The notes beneath the pieces are model-generated. The model searched no databases, was not told the origin of the DNA, and saw only the letters and a list, made by a program, of their open reading frames with translations. Positions 34,525 through 47,600 of a DNA stretch of 64,000 nucleotides are shown piece by piece. Position 1 is the first letter of the stretch. Each line of letters starts with the position of its first letter. The position numbers and the translations under genes are program-made. This stretch comes from Pomphorhynchus laevis (lineage: Eukaryota > Acanthocephala > Palaeacanthocephala > Echinorhynchida > Pomphorhynchidae): the NCBI GenBank assembly GCA_012934845.2, contig WNNJ02002767.1:99783-163782 (forward strand), in the 5' to 3' direction.

Positions 34525-35137
34525 ACGATGTGTGGGCAATGGAGATTAGTTTGTAATTGTAGTTGGATAGAATATTGATGAACCGGATGGAATCCGTGGA
34601 AGAGGGGCGGTCTAGGCGGATATTGAAGTCGCCTAGAACGATTGAAGGGATTGAGGACAAAGAACAATGAGAAAGGAGGTCATCGAGTTCGGTAAAAAAT
34701 AAGGCTGTAGGAGCTTATGAATCAGGACGGTATACAATGGCGAGATCTAGAGTGATCGGGTTAGAATAACGACAAGTGAGCAATTCAAAAGAGCAAGGAC
34801 TGAAAGGGGGATTGATTTTGCGAAGAGACGCTGGGTGACGCGCGAATGCGACGATGCCGCCATGATTAGAGAATTTAGAAGGGCATGAGCTGAGGGGGCG
34901 GGCGGATTCGACTAGGGAGCAACCGGTAGAGAGCAGACGGCGAATGTAAAGGTCGTCGGAATTTGAGTGCCATGATTCGGTGAGGCAGAAGAGATCGATA
35001 GATTGCTTGGTGAATAGGTTGAGGATAAGATCGGATTTATTGAGAATAGATCTAGTGTTGAAGAGACCGAGGCGGAAACCGTGTGTTGTGGCGAAAGAGT
35101 CTAGTGGAGAAGACACATAGGAGAGATGGAGCGCCAT
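34525..35137 (-). pseudogene. APE-type endonuclease domain of the L2/CR1-like LINE, truncated
   Basis: 35137-34715 reads GLFNTRSILNKSD, LFCLTESWH and GGIVAFAR; after a frame change 34660-34530 reads SIVLGDFNIRLDRP. These are endonuclease motifs 1 to 3 in order. The terminal His motif and all of the RT are missing. Confidence 0.85.
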
Positions 35138-36240
35138 CGAATTTTTGGACGGGTGTGGACAACTTGAAAATTTCTGTCTATGTTTCGGATGGAGAGTGAT
35201 GTTTCGCCGTTTTCCTCGCGACGGCGTTTTTCGATGCGGGCTGAAGAGATTTGAGCGATTTCAGAAGGGGCGCGATCGGGGAAAATTCGAGTGGTTGAAG
35301 ATGACATGAGTTTGAATCGTTGAGAGAGGACAGAAGACGCGTGAGAGCGATGCTTGAAAACAATTTTTAGGAGAGGGGGCTGGGAAGGATTAGATTGAGA
35401 AGATTTGTTTAGACGGATGAATGCGACAGGAGAAATGTCCTTGAAAAAGGATGGTTTATCCGCAGGGACAATAGACGAGAGGATGGATCTGAAGGCGGAA
35501 ACATCGTGGTCTAGACGTGCTTGTGGAGATAAGGAGTTAGAAGGCGTGATATTAGTGACAATGACGCAACGATCGCGAGAAGCAAAGCGCTTCCGTAAAG
35601 GAGGACGACTGACGTGAGTAGGTGAGATCACGATAAAAGAGCTGGCAGTTGATGATTTGGAGGAATTTGGTTTGACGACGGGAGACATAGAGGATAATGA
35701 TAATAAAGAGGGTGGCAAGCGATGTGAGGAAAGATTATGAGTGGAAGGGTAGTAGAGGTTGGTGGAGGTGATTTTGATTGATGGATGCAAGGTATTGAGA
35801 AACGAGACGGGAAGGACGGGACGTGGGGTGTCGGGGAGTGAAAATACATTAGTTGTAACAATTTGCGGCTCCGTCACTGTCTCGGTAGATTTATCATAAA
35901 CTTGACAAAATCCATCTTGCTGTGATACAATTTGCGCATCCTTCACTGTCTCAGTAGATTTAGCAGAAATTTGAGAAATTCGATCATGCTGCGATGCCAT
36001 TTTCAATTGCTCTAAGCGTTTTATTAACAAGTTGATTTGTTTCGCCGCACAGAATCCGCAGTAGAACGGTGGCCCGCCACAAGTTTCCTGACCCAAAGTA
36101 CAATTATGTGTTACTGATGTCCAGATTTGACAGCCGCTAGCGGAGCATTCCACTTGTATGTTCTCGAGCTTGCCGGTTTTATCGGTATCAATAGAGATTG
36201 CTCGCTTGGCTTTTGGTAGATTTTTCTTCTTGGCTCCCAT
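35101..36240 (-). CDS. ORF1 protein of an L2/CR1-like LINE, intact
   Basis: 379 residues. The N-terminus is basic (MGAKKKNLPKAKRA), then a Cys-rich stretch (CSASGCQIW ... NC ... CGGPPFYCGFCAAK) that could bind zinc, a heptad-like segment, a long Ser/Pro-rich linker, and a C-terminal nucleic-acid binding region ending in the DRAPSEIAQ ... RRREENGETSLSIRN block, which resembles the conserved end of CR1-type ORF1 proteins. It overlaps the start of ORF2 by 37 nt in another frame, which would suit termination-reinitiation. It is a retroelement protein, not a host gene. Confidence 0.8.
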   Translation of the reverse strand: MGAKKKNLPKAKRAISIDTDKTGKLENIQVECSASGCQIWTSVTHNCTLGQETCGGPPFYCGFCAAKQINLLIKRLEQLKMASQHDRISQISAKSTETVKDAQIVSQQDGFCQVYDKSTETVTEPQIVTTNVFSLPDTPRPVLPVSFLNTLHPSIKITSTNLYYPSTHNLSSHRLPPSLLSLSSMSPVVKPNSSKSSTASSFIVISPTHVSRPPLRKRFASRDRCVIVTNITPSNSLSPQARLDHDVSAFRSILSSIVPADKPSFFKDISPVAFIRLNKSSQSNPSQPPLLKIVFKHRSHASSVLSQRFKLMSSSTTRIFPDRAPSEIAQISSARIEKRRREENGETSLSIRNIDRNFQVVHTRPKIRWRSISPMCLLH

Positions 36241-38474
36241 AAACTGTAGGTTGCAATAGTTTACAATTTTTAAAGCTGCGCTCCTTGTCTACAAAAATGC
36301 TCTTTGTATATAAAATAGGTTTAGGTTCTTCTTCTGTTGTTCTTCAGTTCACTATATTGCCCAATTCTATTTACTTTAGATTGTGTATATTAATTGTATG
36401 TTATTTATCTCAAACTTTTTTTTAACCTTTTTTTTGTTTAATATCTACATCAACAAAATCGCTGAAAATGTTACATGCCAGTGCCTATTATACGCCGATT
36501 AATCATGGAATCTTTTTATATTATAGATCAGACACTAATGACAGGCAACAAGTTTAACTGGGATTTGAAATTACCATAGTTAGCACTTAAATATGATATA
36601 ACATAAATGCATTGATTCTTAAATTGATTTGCCTTGTTTTCTTCCGTGGATGAATTATAAGCTAATTTATTTTGTGAATATACGTATTTCATTCGTTTAT
36701 AATATTTTATGTAATTCTAACAATCCAGTATAACTTTCAAATAAAGTAATTGTAAAATTAAAATAAATTCTCGTGCCTATAATTTTATGTCACCAAAATG
36801 AAACAAGTAAATTTCGACACGAATGCAATTCTTAACGACTAGATTTGTCTATTGAACTTTTGGATTTTATTGAACTTTTGTAAATATTTGTTATAAACAC
36901 ATTAACCTTGAAACATCATTCAAGGCTCTCTCAATCTTTCAAATAGGCTGTGTAACTTGGATTCGAAAGGTGCACATCTAAATTATTTTAAAATGATGAT
37001 CCACATTCTTTCGATCGTTAACGGACTATATCACAGTTTGTAAGTCTTCAGCATTGGATACTAACCCATTCTGATATAAAACGCAGTTTTGTCATTTTGA
37101 TTGAACAACTCCAGAATATAATTTATTCCAAGCATATCCGTATTATGCATATGAACATGATAATATAGATTAAAAACTTTATAAAACGTACGCCGATAGG
37201 ACAGAGCTATTTAGAAGAAGGTAATTGTTAAATTCAGCTTTTTTAGAAACTTGTTAAAACGGTAAATTTGGGCTCCCGAACGTCTAGAGCATATGTGTGT
37301 TTTGTTAAATTCTAATACAAACACTTTTGTTCGTAAATAATTATTGGAGCAGGATCAAAGAAAAGAGAAATTATTTTTGATATTTCGCTAACTTATGTTG
37401 ACATCTTTAGAAAATTATTAAAGTTTCGTAATTTTCTGAAGATGCTCGCAGAAGTTAGTGAAATATCAAAAATATTTTTTTCTTTTCTTTGATCCAGCTG
37501 TAATAATAATTAATCAATAATGGATCAGTATCAACTATTTAAAAACTTTTGATCGTCTTCCAAAACACCTTGCTGAATGACCTGTAAATACTTTTTAAAT
37601 TTTATCCAAACTGTCATGATTGCTTGGATAACATCGGAAACTGCAGATCACTGTGAATTTTGGTACAATATCTGAGTAATGGTCAATGGTGGCTCATAAA
37701 GCACATTATTAGGAACTATATGTTGTACTGATGGTGTTCATCATATTGCAAAAATAATTGGCTCGGAAAAAAGCACCGCTGGGCCCGATACCCACATTTT
37801 AACATATAGCTTGACAATACTATGAACGTAGATTATTGCTGTTCTACATTCATTTCAAGCAATTGGATACAATTCTTATGAATGTAATCGCTAAAAACCT
37901 ACAAATGTCTGAGAATGCAAAAATTAATAACTTAATAATAAGGCAGAAATTAGTAAGACACAAATGAATAATAGCCATAAATGAATAATCAGACAAATAA
38001 TGAGAACTGAATAAATAATGAGTCGTTTAAAAAGAGCATTAATGAACAATGAGCATAAATGAATAATGAGTCATCAATTACAGCTAGTGTTCCGTAGGCG
38101 CAAACAATATATGTCACTGATTTAAAATATCTTTATCTTCTTTACATGTATATTTACCTAATTATAACATTTTTCTTTTACTTGATCAAGTTTACGGTTA
38201 CACGACAATTTGTTATTCTCTAAAGAAAATTTCAAATGCTCGGCTCATGCTAGTATTTCTCGCTGTTGGTTTTATCGTTGCTGACAGCGTTGTTTGTTTA
38301 AATATATGCCATTCCATATCCTCTCATTATCCAGATCTGTCATTTGAATAAACTATCATATGTGACCTTAATTTGCTTTCATTCATTTTATCATTGATCG
38401 AATGAATTTAAAATAGTTAAAATCTGTTTAACTTAACTTTTACTTGACTTTTGATTTGTTTTAGAAAATATATA
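36241..38474. other. LACTB2 upstream region with a long fold-back
   Basis: 37352-37420 and 37430-37500 are imperfect inverted copies (GGATCAAAGAAAAG against CTTTTCTTTGATCC, TTTCGCTAAC against GTTAGTGAAA). The same motif closes the 823-bp repeat at 32230-32280. 37960-38090 is a low-complexity stretch of ATGAATAAT-type words. No gene seen; the LACTB2 promoter should lie in the right end. Confidence 0.6.
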
Positions 38475-38605
38475 ATGTCAGTTGCAACAATAAAACTTGC
38501 CAATGTCGAGCAAATTTGCAGCAAGGTTTGGAGAGTTATGGGCTGCAACCCTGGTATTAATACTTTGCAAGGAACTAACACCTATCTGATCGGAGGTGGA
38601 TCTCG
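38475..38605 (+). CDS. LACTB2: LACTB2 exon 1
   Basis: ATG at 38475 then 43 codons and two bases, containing [20 protein letters not shown], the LACTB2 signature start. Donor CG|GTACTG; the split codon is completed as CGT by exon 2. Confidence 0.93.
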
Positions 38606-41600
38606 GTACTGATCAATTCTCTATAATTATAGTAATGATAAAAATTTGGTTTTGATTCACTAAGAATGCAAAAATAAATATTGCTCATGATATTTTTGAA
38701 CAAACAAAAATATCTAATGACAGATTAGTAATCTAATCTGTCGATATATGTCATACTATTAGATATATATAACATATCTAATATATAATAAATATTAAAT
38801 TAATAATATATATTATTACTAATATATTCTAATATATATCTAATATCTATATATCTGTCATTTATAATCATACTATATAATCTTTATTTTTATCTCTAAT
38901 ATTTATATCGTATGCCGGATAGACATGAGTGAAGCTGATTATAACACTCATACATTGGTGATTTGAGTAAATAAAAATTACATCTCAGTAAATCAATACT
39001 TATATATTAACAATAATATGATTTTTAATAATTATTTTGTCCTTAACAAAATCCTTATTATTTTCATTTTTTATCATTCCATCAAATATCGCATCATTTA
39101 ATATATATTCTCACTATTAATTTCAATTGGAATTAATAATTGATAAAAAAAATAAATAAATAAATAAATAAATAATAAATAAATTAATAAAGAATTAATT
39201 CCTATTTTTAATAACGAATTAATAATAGAAATTAATGTTTCAAGGCGTTTGTATGTTTTGATTAATACTTCATAATAATACTAATATTATGCGTAATAAT
39301 ATATTTTTTAATTTTATTATGATTTATTTATTTAACTTAAAAATATCACTTATTTAATATGTTGTCAATTTCTTAATCTGTGCCTATCAAACGCCGGCCT
39401 ATTCTTCGCTGAGCGCGGGCCGCGGATGCACATCGATATGAAGCGCGCAAGTATGATCCGATAGTCTCTCGGAAGCGTTTTTTCTCCTGAGCATATGTGG
39501 TGCTCCTCTTTGCAGCGAGCTTGTCCGCGAGCCATTGCAAAAACCTCGAAGCAGACTTTCCCTCTCCGCCTAAGCAGAGAGTACGATCGATGAGAAATTT
39601 GCTCTCTCTATCCACGAGATGTGCTCTTGGTATTTTGAGCACTTCCGATACTCGTGGTATTCGAAGCATGAGTTGTGGATCTGCTGAGGTTCGACAGAGC
39701 GAATGCGTAATAATACTAATAATACTTCATAATAACTTTTTTGCTTTTTTTTTAATTTTTTAATATATTTATTCTTATAATAATTACAATTTTAGGTTCC
39801 CTCAATTTTTGGTTCCCTCGAATGGGCCTCTACACATAATTATTTAATTGTATTGTTCGATGTCCCTGCTTCAGTCGTATTATTTCTGAAGCACGCAGAA
39901 TTTGTTTTGAACAGGGCAACGACAATCGTCCTACGTATGCTTGTCATGTTATCCACGTACGATTGCAAATTAGAGTTAGACATCAATGCAGCAACTTTTT
40001 TCAGCAGTCCGCTGGCTGACTTCCCTGCGCAACTAAAAACTGAGAAGATAAGGGGATGAATGTACCTCTTTGAATAATGGATACTCTATCCACATACTTC
40101 GCTCTCTTCCGATTCTCATGAAAAGCGTAAACATTTGAAGGGACTCTGAGCATACGATGGAGCAAATACATTAAATATTGAAATAGATGGGAGCGGTCCA
40201 TTGAGGACCGCTCCCATCTATTGCCAAAGATTCATGTACACGCTATATCCAAACGAGCATTCATGTCCCTGCACGTGGTTGCTGATAAGACACTCCCATA
40301 CATGACAGGGACCAGAACGGGTTCAATGCAGACATTGTCACATACCCTTTTCATTGTGGCGGATAATACATCTCTGATGATACTATGTCGAACAATTGTT
40401 AGACCCCCATGTCTGCATGAGAGTGAATGTAAAACATTAATGGATTCTCCACAGACACAATGCGAAGCAACATTCACTGGTGTCCATCCAAAACGCATAG
40501 CTAATGCATTCCGAAATTCGACCGGACTGAGATGGTATCCCTTGGAATCAAGCGGACGCATTGTTAGCCAGGAAGACGCACCCTTCTATGAGGCATATCT
40601 CTGTGCACAATTTTGAACCGATTCCATTTTCAGCTCTAATGTCGCCCGTTTGTTTTCCTCGTACTTTCCCACTTCGCTACGGATTCCCCTTAGCATCATT
40701 GATTGGGTCTCCTTAACCTTGTTGATATCAGCATAACAACCCAACGCCGTGCTAACCCAACAGGATCGTTCGTATTAGATCCCAATAGATTTTCCAATTA
40801 TATCTAAGCCAAGTGCCCTTCTCCATACGGAAGAAAAAAGGTTTCGCGTAGTTCCGGCGGTATATACTCTAATCCCGTAAGCGCCGGTAAGAACTTGTTT
40901 ACAAATATGTACTCAAAGGTTGAAACCACCCCTCCTCACATTCACAAGTCCTCACGAGATGTGTCCAGCTATGCTGGAATGCGAATGTATAGGCCAAAAG
41001 GGCACACTGTGGATCAAATAATGCGATTTCCACCAATCGTTCCAACATCACACTCCACTTACTAACTCGTGAAATAACTCGCTTTCGCACATAATCGACA
41101 GACCCAATAAACGAGCCTAAAAGTTTAATCTCATCCTCACAAAACTGAATGTTAACATTACTAAATTTTTCCAGGTATTTAGAATCAATCCAATTTTTCG
41201 TTAATAGTTTACATTTATTCGGATTCACATGAAATCCGTATTTGGGGCCTACTCTCTTAATTATTTCAAAGAAATGAAACGCCTCGTCAAGACTCTCGAC
41301 AAATGACACGTCATCTGCATACCATCGTTGAAAGGCATTGGGCAATAACCTTTGCAATTCTCGATTCAACGGTATTGATGCAGCCGCAAATGCAATCATC
41401 GATATTGGGTCGCCCTGAGTGAAACCTTCACGGGAGGACTTTAGTTCATCCCCTATAGATAAGACCGGGATCTTCGCAGTACGTGTTATACAATGTTGTC
41501 GAAGGTGCTGGGCAAATGTTAATCATACTGGCTAGGGCATTCTTGTGATTTATTATATTGAACGCATTGCTAGCATCAATCGTCAATATGCATGCCGAAG

Positions 41601-44600
41601 ATGATAGGTGAAAGGCTTCCCGAACGCTGTGAGCAGCATATTCAATGCCACTGCGACTTTTCTGGCTATATAAGCCAGTTCATCGGCGAGGTTTCGTGAA
41701 TCCCTGCCGAATAATGTAAGCATCTTTCTCCAAGAGAGATCATCGACTTTCGAAGGACCAGCCGCCCCCGTAGTACGCTTAGCCTTCTTAATAATACAGT
41801 CATATAATATATTATTATAATATTATAATTATCATAATATTATAATTATGACTCCGATAATTATGATCAAATTAATTACTCCGATAATTATGATCAAATT
41901 CCTGTGACGATCACAACAGAGTCCACAATTCAGATTACGGAAAACAAGCATATATATCAACCTCCCGTGGAGGAAAGGTGGCAGCAAATGAGTAATTTAA
42001 CAAATATGTGGTCTGAAGGTGCTACTGAGTTGGAAATTTCGTTTCTGGAGGTGAGTAAGTGGAAACCCAATCTCTTCAGTTTGCCGCAGTGTAATGAGAG
42101 TAGAATATTTCTAAGGGAGTATAATTATATTATCATAATATTATAATATATTATTATAATTATTAATAATTATCATATATTATTATAATATTATAATAAT
42201 ACTAATATTATATTATTTAATACTAATCTGAGTGATTTATTAGACATTTGCCGTTTTTTGACGATTGGCCATAAAAAAAGATAAATAAAAAAGGTTAACA
42301 TACAAAACAAATTTGATTTGATTAACTTTGTCGATCATCGCCAGAGACGGGATACTTGAGCAGCAGTGGAATACGTGAAGCAGGTCTGCACAGGCTGCAT
42401 CACAGAATTTGCAGCTACATTTAATAGATCGTTCATGGAATTTAAAAGCGATTTTACATAAGTTATCATGGTAGCGGTGTATACAAGTTCGAAATAGTAG
42501 GCATCGACTTCTTGAGTGTGGCAGTTTCCAATTGGATTGAAATCGCACAGGGGAAATTTGTAATGATGAGTCTATCCGTTTTAAGCTCTCCTCCCAGCGT
42601 ATTTTGTGTTCGCAGAAAACTGGAGTCATCGGGAGCTTTAGACGTTGCTGTAGAACTACTGATAACCGCTGTTGATCGAGAAGATACACTATTGAAGTCG
42701 AGTGACATTTAGATGAAACACTTGCATACGTCTTCAGAAATAACCATTTACTCTTATCTATCATTTTAAAATTTTGAATTGAGAGGTCGGACCAAATCAC
42801 ACTGAGGCTATAGGTTAAGATCGGCTCTAACATTATTGAGAAGAATCGAAGTGCTCCCTCATAAGACAATAAAGATACCTTTTTTTTGCAAATGACAATG
42901 CACTTACTAATTTGCATATTTTCATCTCAAAGTGTTTTTGGAATGACCATTTCGATGTTAGTAAGACGCCTAGATAATTATAATGGTTAGTGAATTCAAT
43001 TATCCGGTTATTAAAAACAAGAATATCGGAGCGACATAGTTTTCCACCGCGTCTGAACTTGACAACTTTCGTACTTATAAATATAGTATTTACATGTACT
43101 TATAGAATTTTACATGTACTTATAAAATATGCCACTGTACCTTCTCAGCATTGGATGGAAATTGTCGATTTGAAATTGACGACTGCAATCAGTTTATTAA
43201 AATCAGAACTTTTAGCTTTTATGATATAATAATAAATATCATGAGTAAAGCTTATTATAAGTCGAGTTAACAAATTATTTATAAGTTAGGCTAATTATTT
43301 AAATTATTGCCTTTTGTTCTTGACTTAGTTTAAACTGCTATAACAACACAGATAAAAATCAGAGTTATAATTTTTGCAAAATATTTCTAAATAGGGTTTA
43401 TTAAATTCAAAAGTAAATAATGCTAGGATTTAATAATAACAAAATAAATCATGCAACAAATATGAAAAGCCAACTCAAGGAAACAGAAAACTAAATGTGC
43501 AAGATTCCCGTCATATCTTTGTTGTTGTGTCTTCTATAGTGATGAAGTGGGATCAGAACCCACCAGCTAATACCAACGCGACAATATTCGACTAATAATC
43601 CACGGTATTTAAACAACTGATAGGCAAATCGGAGCGCACGATGATCGGTAGCCTAGACATGATGAGTTTAAAATATTTTGTCTTTGCTCTGAAGGACGTG
43701 CTCTTGAAAAGAAGACTAGCCCCGAGATCGCCCTGGTGCACCATAAGCACACCTGGACACTCTCACTTAGTGACATACATTGAACCAGTTTCAAGGCCCA
43801 CCTAGCTCTCTTCATGGTACTCTTGAGTTTATTCAAATCGGATCCAGAAGTCCTTTTAAACGTAATGGTAAACCTTAAGTATCTTACTCAATGTGCGAAG
43901 ATTGGAAGGAGTTGATTATTTATAATTGAGGAAATAAATGAGATTGCTAGTCTCTTTAACTTTTTTCTTGGTTGCAGGGATGACATGAAGGACATCCACC
44001 CGCGATTTAAAGAAATTGAGAAGAAGATTGAAAGGGGGTAACTGTTTTTAATCTTATGAAGAAACGACTAATGTAAGAGACTATATCTTTGCAGCTAATC
44101 ATCTTTGGCTAATCCTGCCAGTTTTGTCGTTGGTGCAGCTAGCGGTGGAGCATCATCAGGTCCAAATCTCCATTCCCGTCTTTCTTCGACATGTTTATAG
44201 TCTTTGTACCGTTTGCGGAAGATGCTTCGTTTATCTGAAGTTACTTGTGCTCGTTTATTTTAACTTACTTATGCTACTTTGCGGAAGAGGCTTGATTATT
44301 TGAAGATACTTGTGCTACCTACCCCCGTTGCCAAAAGTGCTCCTTTTGTGACACTTTTGGCAATGAGGTTGGTCACATCGTTTAACCAAACGTGTTGAAA
44401 AGTTAGGTTCGTCCCCATGAATTGGTTATGTGCATTACTCGCAAAAATCATGGTATTGTCTATCGTTTTTGTAGCGAATCGTACTGGAATTTTTCTTTTA
44501 ATATACCGCACATCGTTTAGTACAAATATCGATTTTTGTTCATTTAAATCGTCTGTATCCAAATGCAGTTAATTAAGATTATTATTACAGTGGCCATGAT

Positions 44601-47600
44601 GGCTTTATGTTACACTGTGCCGAGGTGGTACATGTTATTTCCAAAATAACCAACGAATGCTTGTGACAATTCGTTGGTGCAAAATGGTATTTGAAATTTG
44701 CCAGGATACTTTCTAGCAGAGATGTTGACTATTCTACCGGGATGCAGACGCTTATATTTTTCATGTTTTCAAATGTAAAAGTACTTAAACTTTATTTATT
44801 GTTCGAATAAACTTTAGCGAAACTTTTAAGTGGCAAACCTTCCTTTAAATCTTATTATCAAACTATTTAACAGAAATCATGTTCCTTTACATGTTCTTTG
44901 CGTTACAATATTTGTGAGCTTGTTATTTTCGTACAACAATTATATCTGGTCTGATTTTCCCTAAAGAAAAATGATCAAAATAAATAATAACTAAATTTCT
45001 ATAATGCGCTAGAACATATACTTAAGCATAATGATGAGGAAATACTGGATTATATAATGAGGAAGAAGAAATACCTACCCCTCTTACCAAATATAATTCC
45101 TTAATTAATTCCTTTTTAATTACTTTACACCCTTTAACACATTTGTTTAATCTAAACATTATATTTTTTATACTTTTCAATACCAACGAATTTGTAGATA
45201 AAATAAGGTAAATAATAAAATGACGTATAAATTCCGTTAAAGAGCGTGAATTGAATTTAAGGTGGCAAAGCGGTTTCTAATTTTCAGTGTATCAAAACCG
45301 ATTATTATTGTCAAAATAAATGTTTTATATAACATTTAAAAACACTTCATTTATAGCACCAAAAATCCTTCGTAAGATTTCAAAAATGTAATAATAAATA
45401 TCCCTAATGTTATCAATTTTTGGCATAAATCAAAGTTTTAAATACTTTTTTAGTAAAAAAAATAAAAAGAATGTTTTTAATGATCAGAACGAATTACAAT
45501 GTTAAACAATTAGATAGAAAACATGTTTCTCATTTTACTTAAAAAATTGACGCTTCTACGTTCATATTAATGAAAATATGACGTCATCAAATGTTTTGCT
45601 AAAATAAAAATATTTTTTGTTAAAAATTAGTCCCTAGACTAATTTTGATGCTGATTTATTTTCCTATACTAATTTAGATTTTACTCTTTCAGATGCTCCA
45701 CCTAAAAGATTAAAAATTGAAATTACTGGTCAAGGACATGGACAAGTAATTAATTTATGTAATTAATCTAGAAGTAGCCTTATTATCTCAAATGAACAAA
45801 AACATGTTATCATTAAATATGTCTATTATGTTAATATATTTTTTACATTTATAAAATAAAATTATATTTATTAAAAAACATATATCTTCTGTAAATATTT
45901 ATGAAAATATTTATAAATGTTTTATAATTAAATTTAATATTTATAAATGTTTTATTATGTATATTTTAGTATTATCTATTTTATTACTTTTGTATAGTCG
46001 ATGCTTAATAGACACTGGTGAATCCAACAACGATCAGTACATTACGAATTTGACAAAATTGCTGTTGACTGAGAATGCTTCCATTGATAAAGTCATAATA
46101 ACTCACAAACATCGTGATCATATTGGTGGTTTAGCTCGTATTCAGCAATTATATTTAGGTTTGAAAATTAAAAAGTAATTAGAATTTTTTCTCTCTCCAG
46201 ATGTGACTGCCTACAAATACGTTGATGAAACAGAAACGCTAGGATTTCAAAATCAAAAAGAATACGTGATCAATCATCGTCTTCAAGATAACGAACTTAT
46301 TGCGATAGACAAAGATATAACGTTACAGTTGGTGTATAATACTTTTATAGTATACAGTGTATTCGATATTTATAGATGTATTTATACGCCCGGACACAGT
46401 GTAGACCACATCTGTTTATTATGCGTAGAGGATGGAACTCTATACACTGGTGATTGTGTTCTTGGTGATACCACAGTGGTGAGTAACGTTTGACTTTTTC
46501 AATATTTGTTAAAAGCAGAATCTTAGATACAAACGACTTTTGAACGATTTTGGTATTTAAACAAGCTCTTCATCACTATGAATAACGAGTTAAATTAAAT
46601 TAAACTTAACTTAAATTTAAATCATGCTGTAATGAAAACTTCGATAACGAGCATAATCGCAATAACTTTGAGACGTTTATTGAACACAAATATTTTTGTA
46701 TTAAAAGATTTTTTCAAGATTGTTATTGTACCTAGCAGATTAAAAATGTTTTAACTGACCGGTATTCCTAAGTTAATTAAGCTAATGAAAGTTAAATTAA
46801 AATTTGTTAGAAATACGGCGCTTATAAATAATGTTATAATTTCTTTAATAAAGGGTATCGACTAATATAATGATTTTAAAATATAATTATTATATTAAAA
46901 TATAATAATTTTGAAATGTAGCAATCCCTTACTTTTGTCGTACAATCTATCACTGTATTATGTATTTAGGTCTTTGAAAATTTGGAAGCGTATATGAATT
47001 CGCTTAATCGACTTATGTCATATAAAATTAATCGTTTATGCCCAGGACATGGACAAGTAATTAATGGTCAACAGGCGACCAAGCGTATCCAAGAGTACAT
47101 TCTCCATAGAAATTCGAGAAACGAGCAAATCCTTCGAGTGCTTAATGAAAGAGGACCTCAAGCCTTAGCCGAACAGTGCCCATCGTGAAGTGATCGTGTT
47201 TACTTAATACGATCAGTTGACAATGGGCACGTTTGTCGGAGAAGTCTATAAGGTAAGTGATTAGTTTCTCTGACAGTCCTATGTGTCACTTAGTTGTCGT
47301 TCTAAGTTTTATCCCTTTTACCAATTAATTATTAATTAATAAATTATATTTTATGTTCTGAGGTTGCAAAGTTTTATCTCGTTTACCAATTAATTAGATT
47401 GCACTTCAATACAATACTTGTGATGGTTTAAATTTTATTTGATTAGCCAATAATTATTTAAATATTATTTATAATTAATAATTAATTCTAATTTAATTAA
47501 TTATTATTTATTATAATATTATAATATTAACATAAATAATTATTTGATTAATCAAACTATTTGAATATTCGATTAATGTATTCGCAACGGAAATTAGTTT

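Larger units (their letters stand above)
34495..36240 (-). mobile_element. L2/CR1-like LINE: ORF1 and partial endonuclease
   Basis: Two overlapping frames (ORF1 36240-35101; ORF2 from 35137), then a truncation inside the endonuclease at about 34520. GC content is visibly higher than its surroundings and ORF1 is intact, so this is a recent insertion compared with family A. It lies between pgant and LACTB2. Confidence 0.85.
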
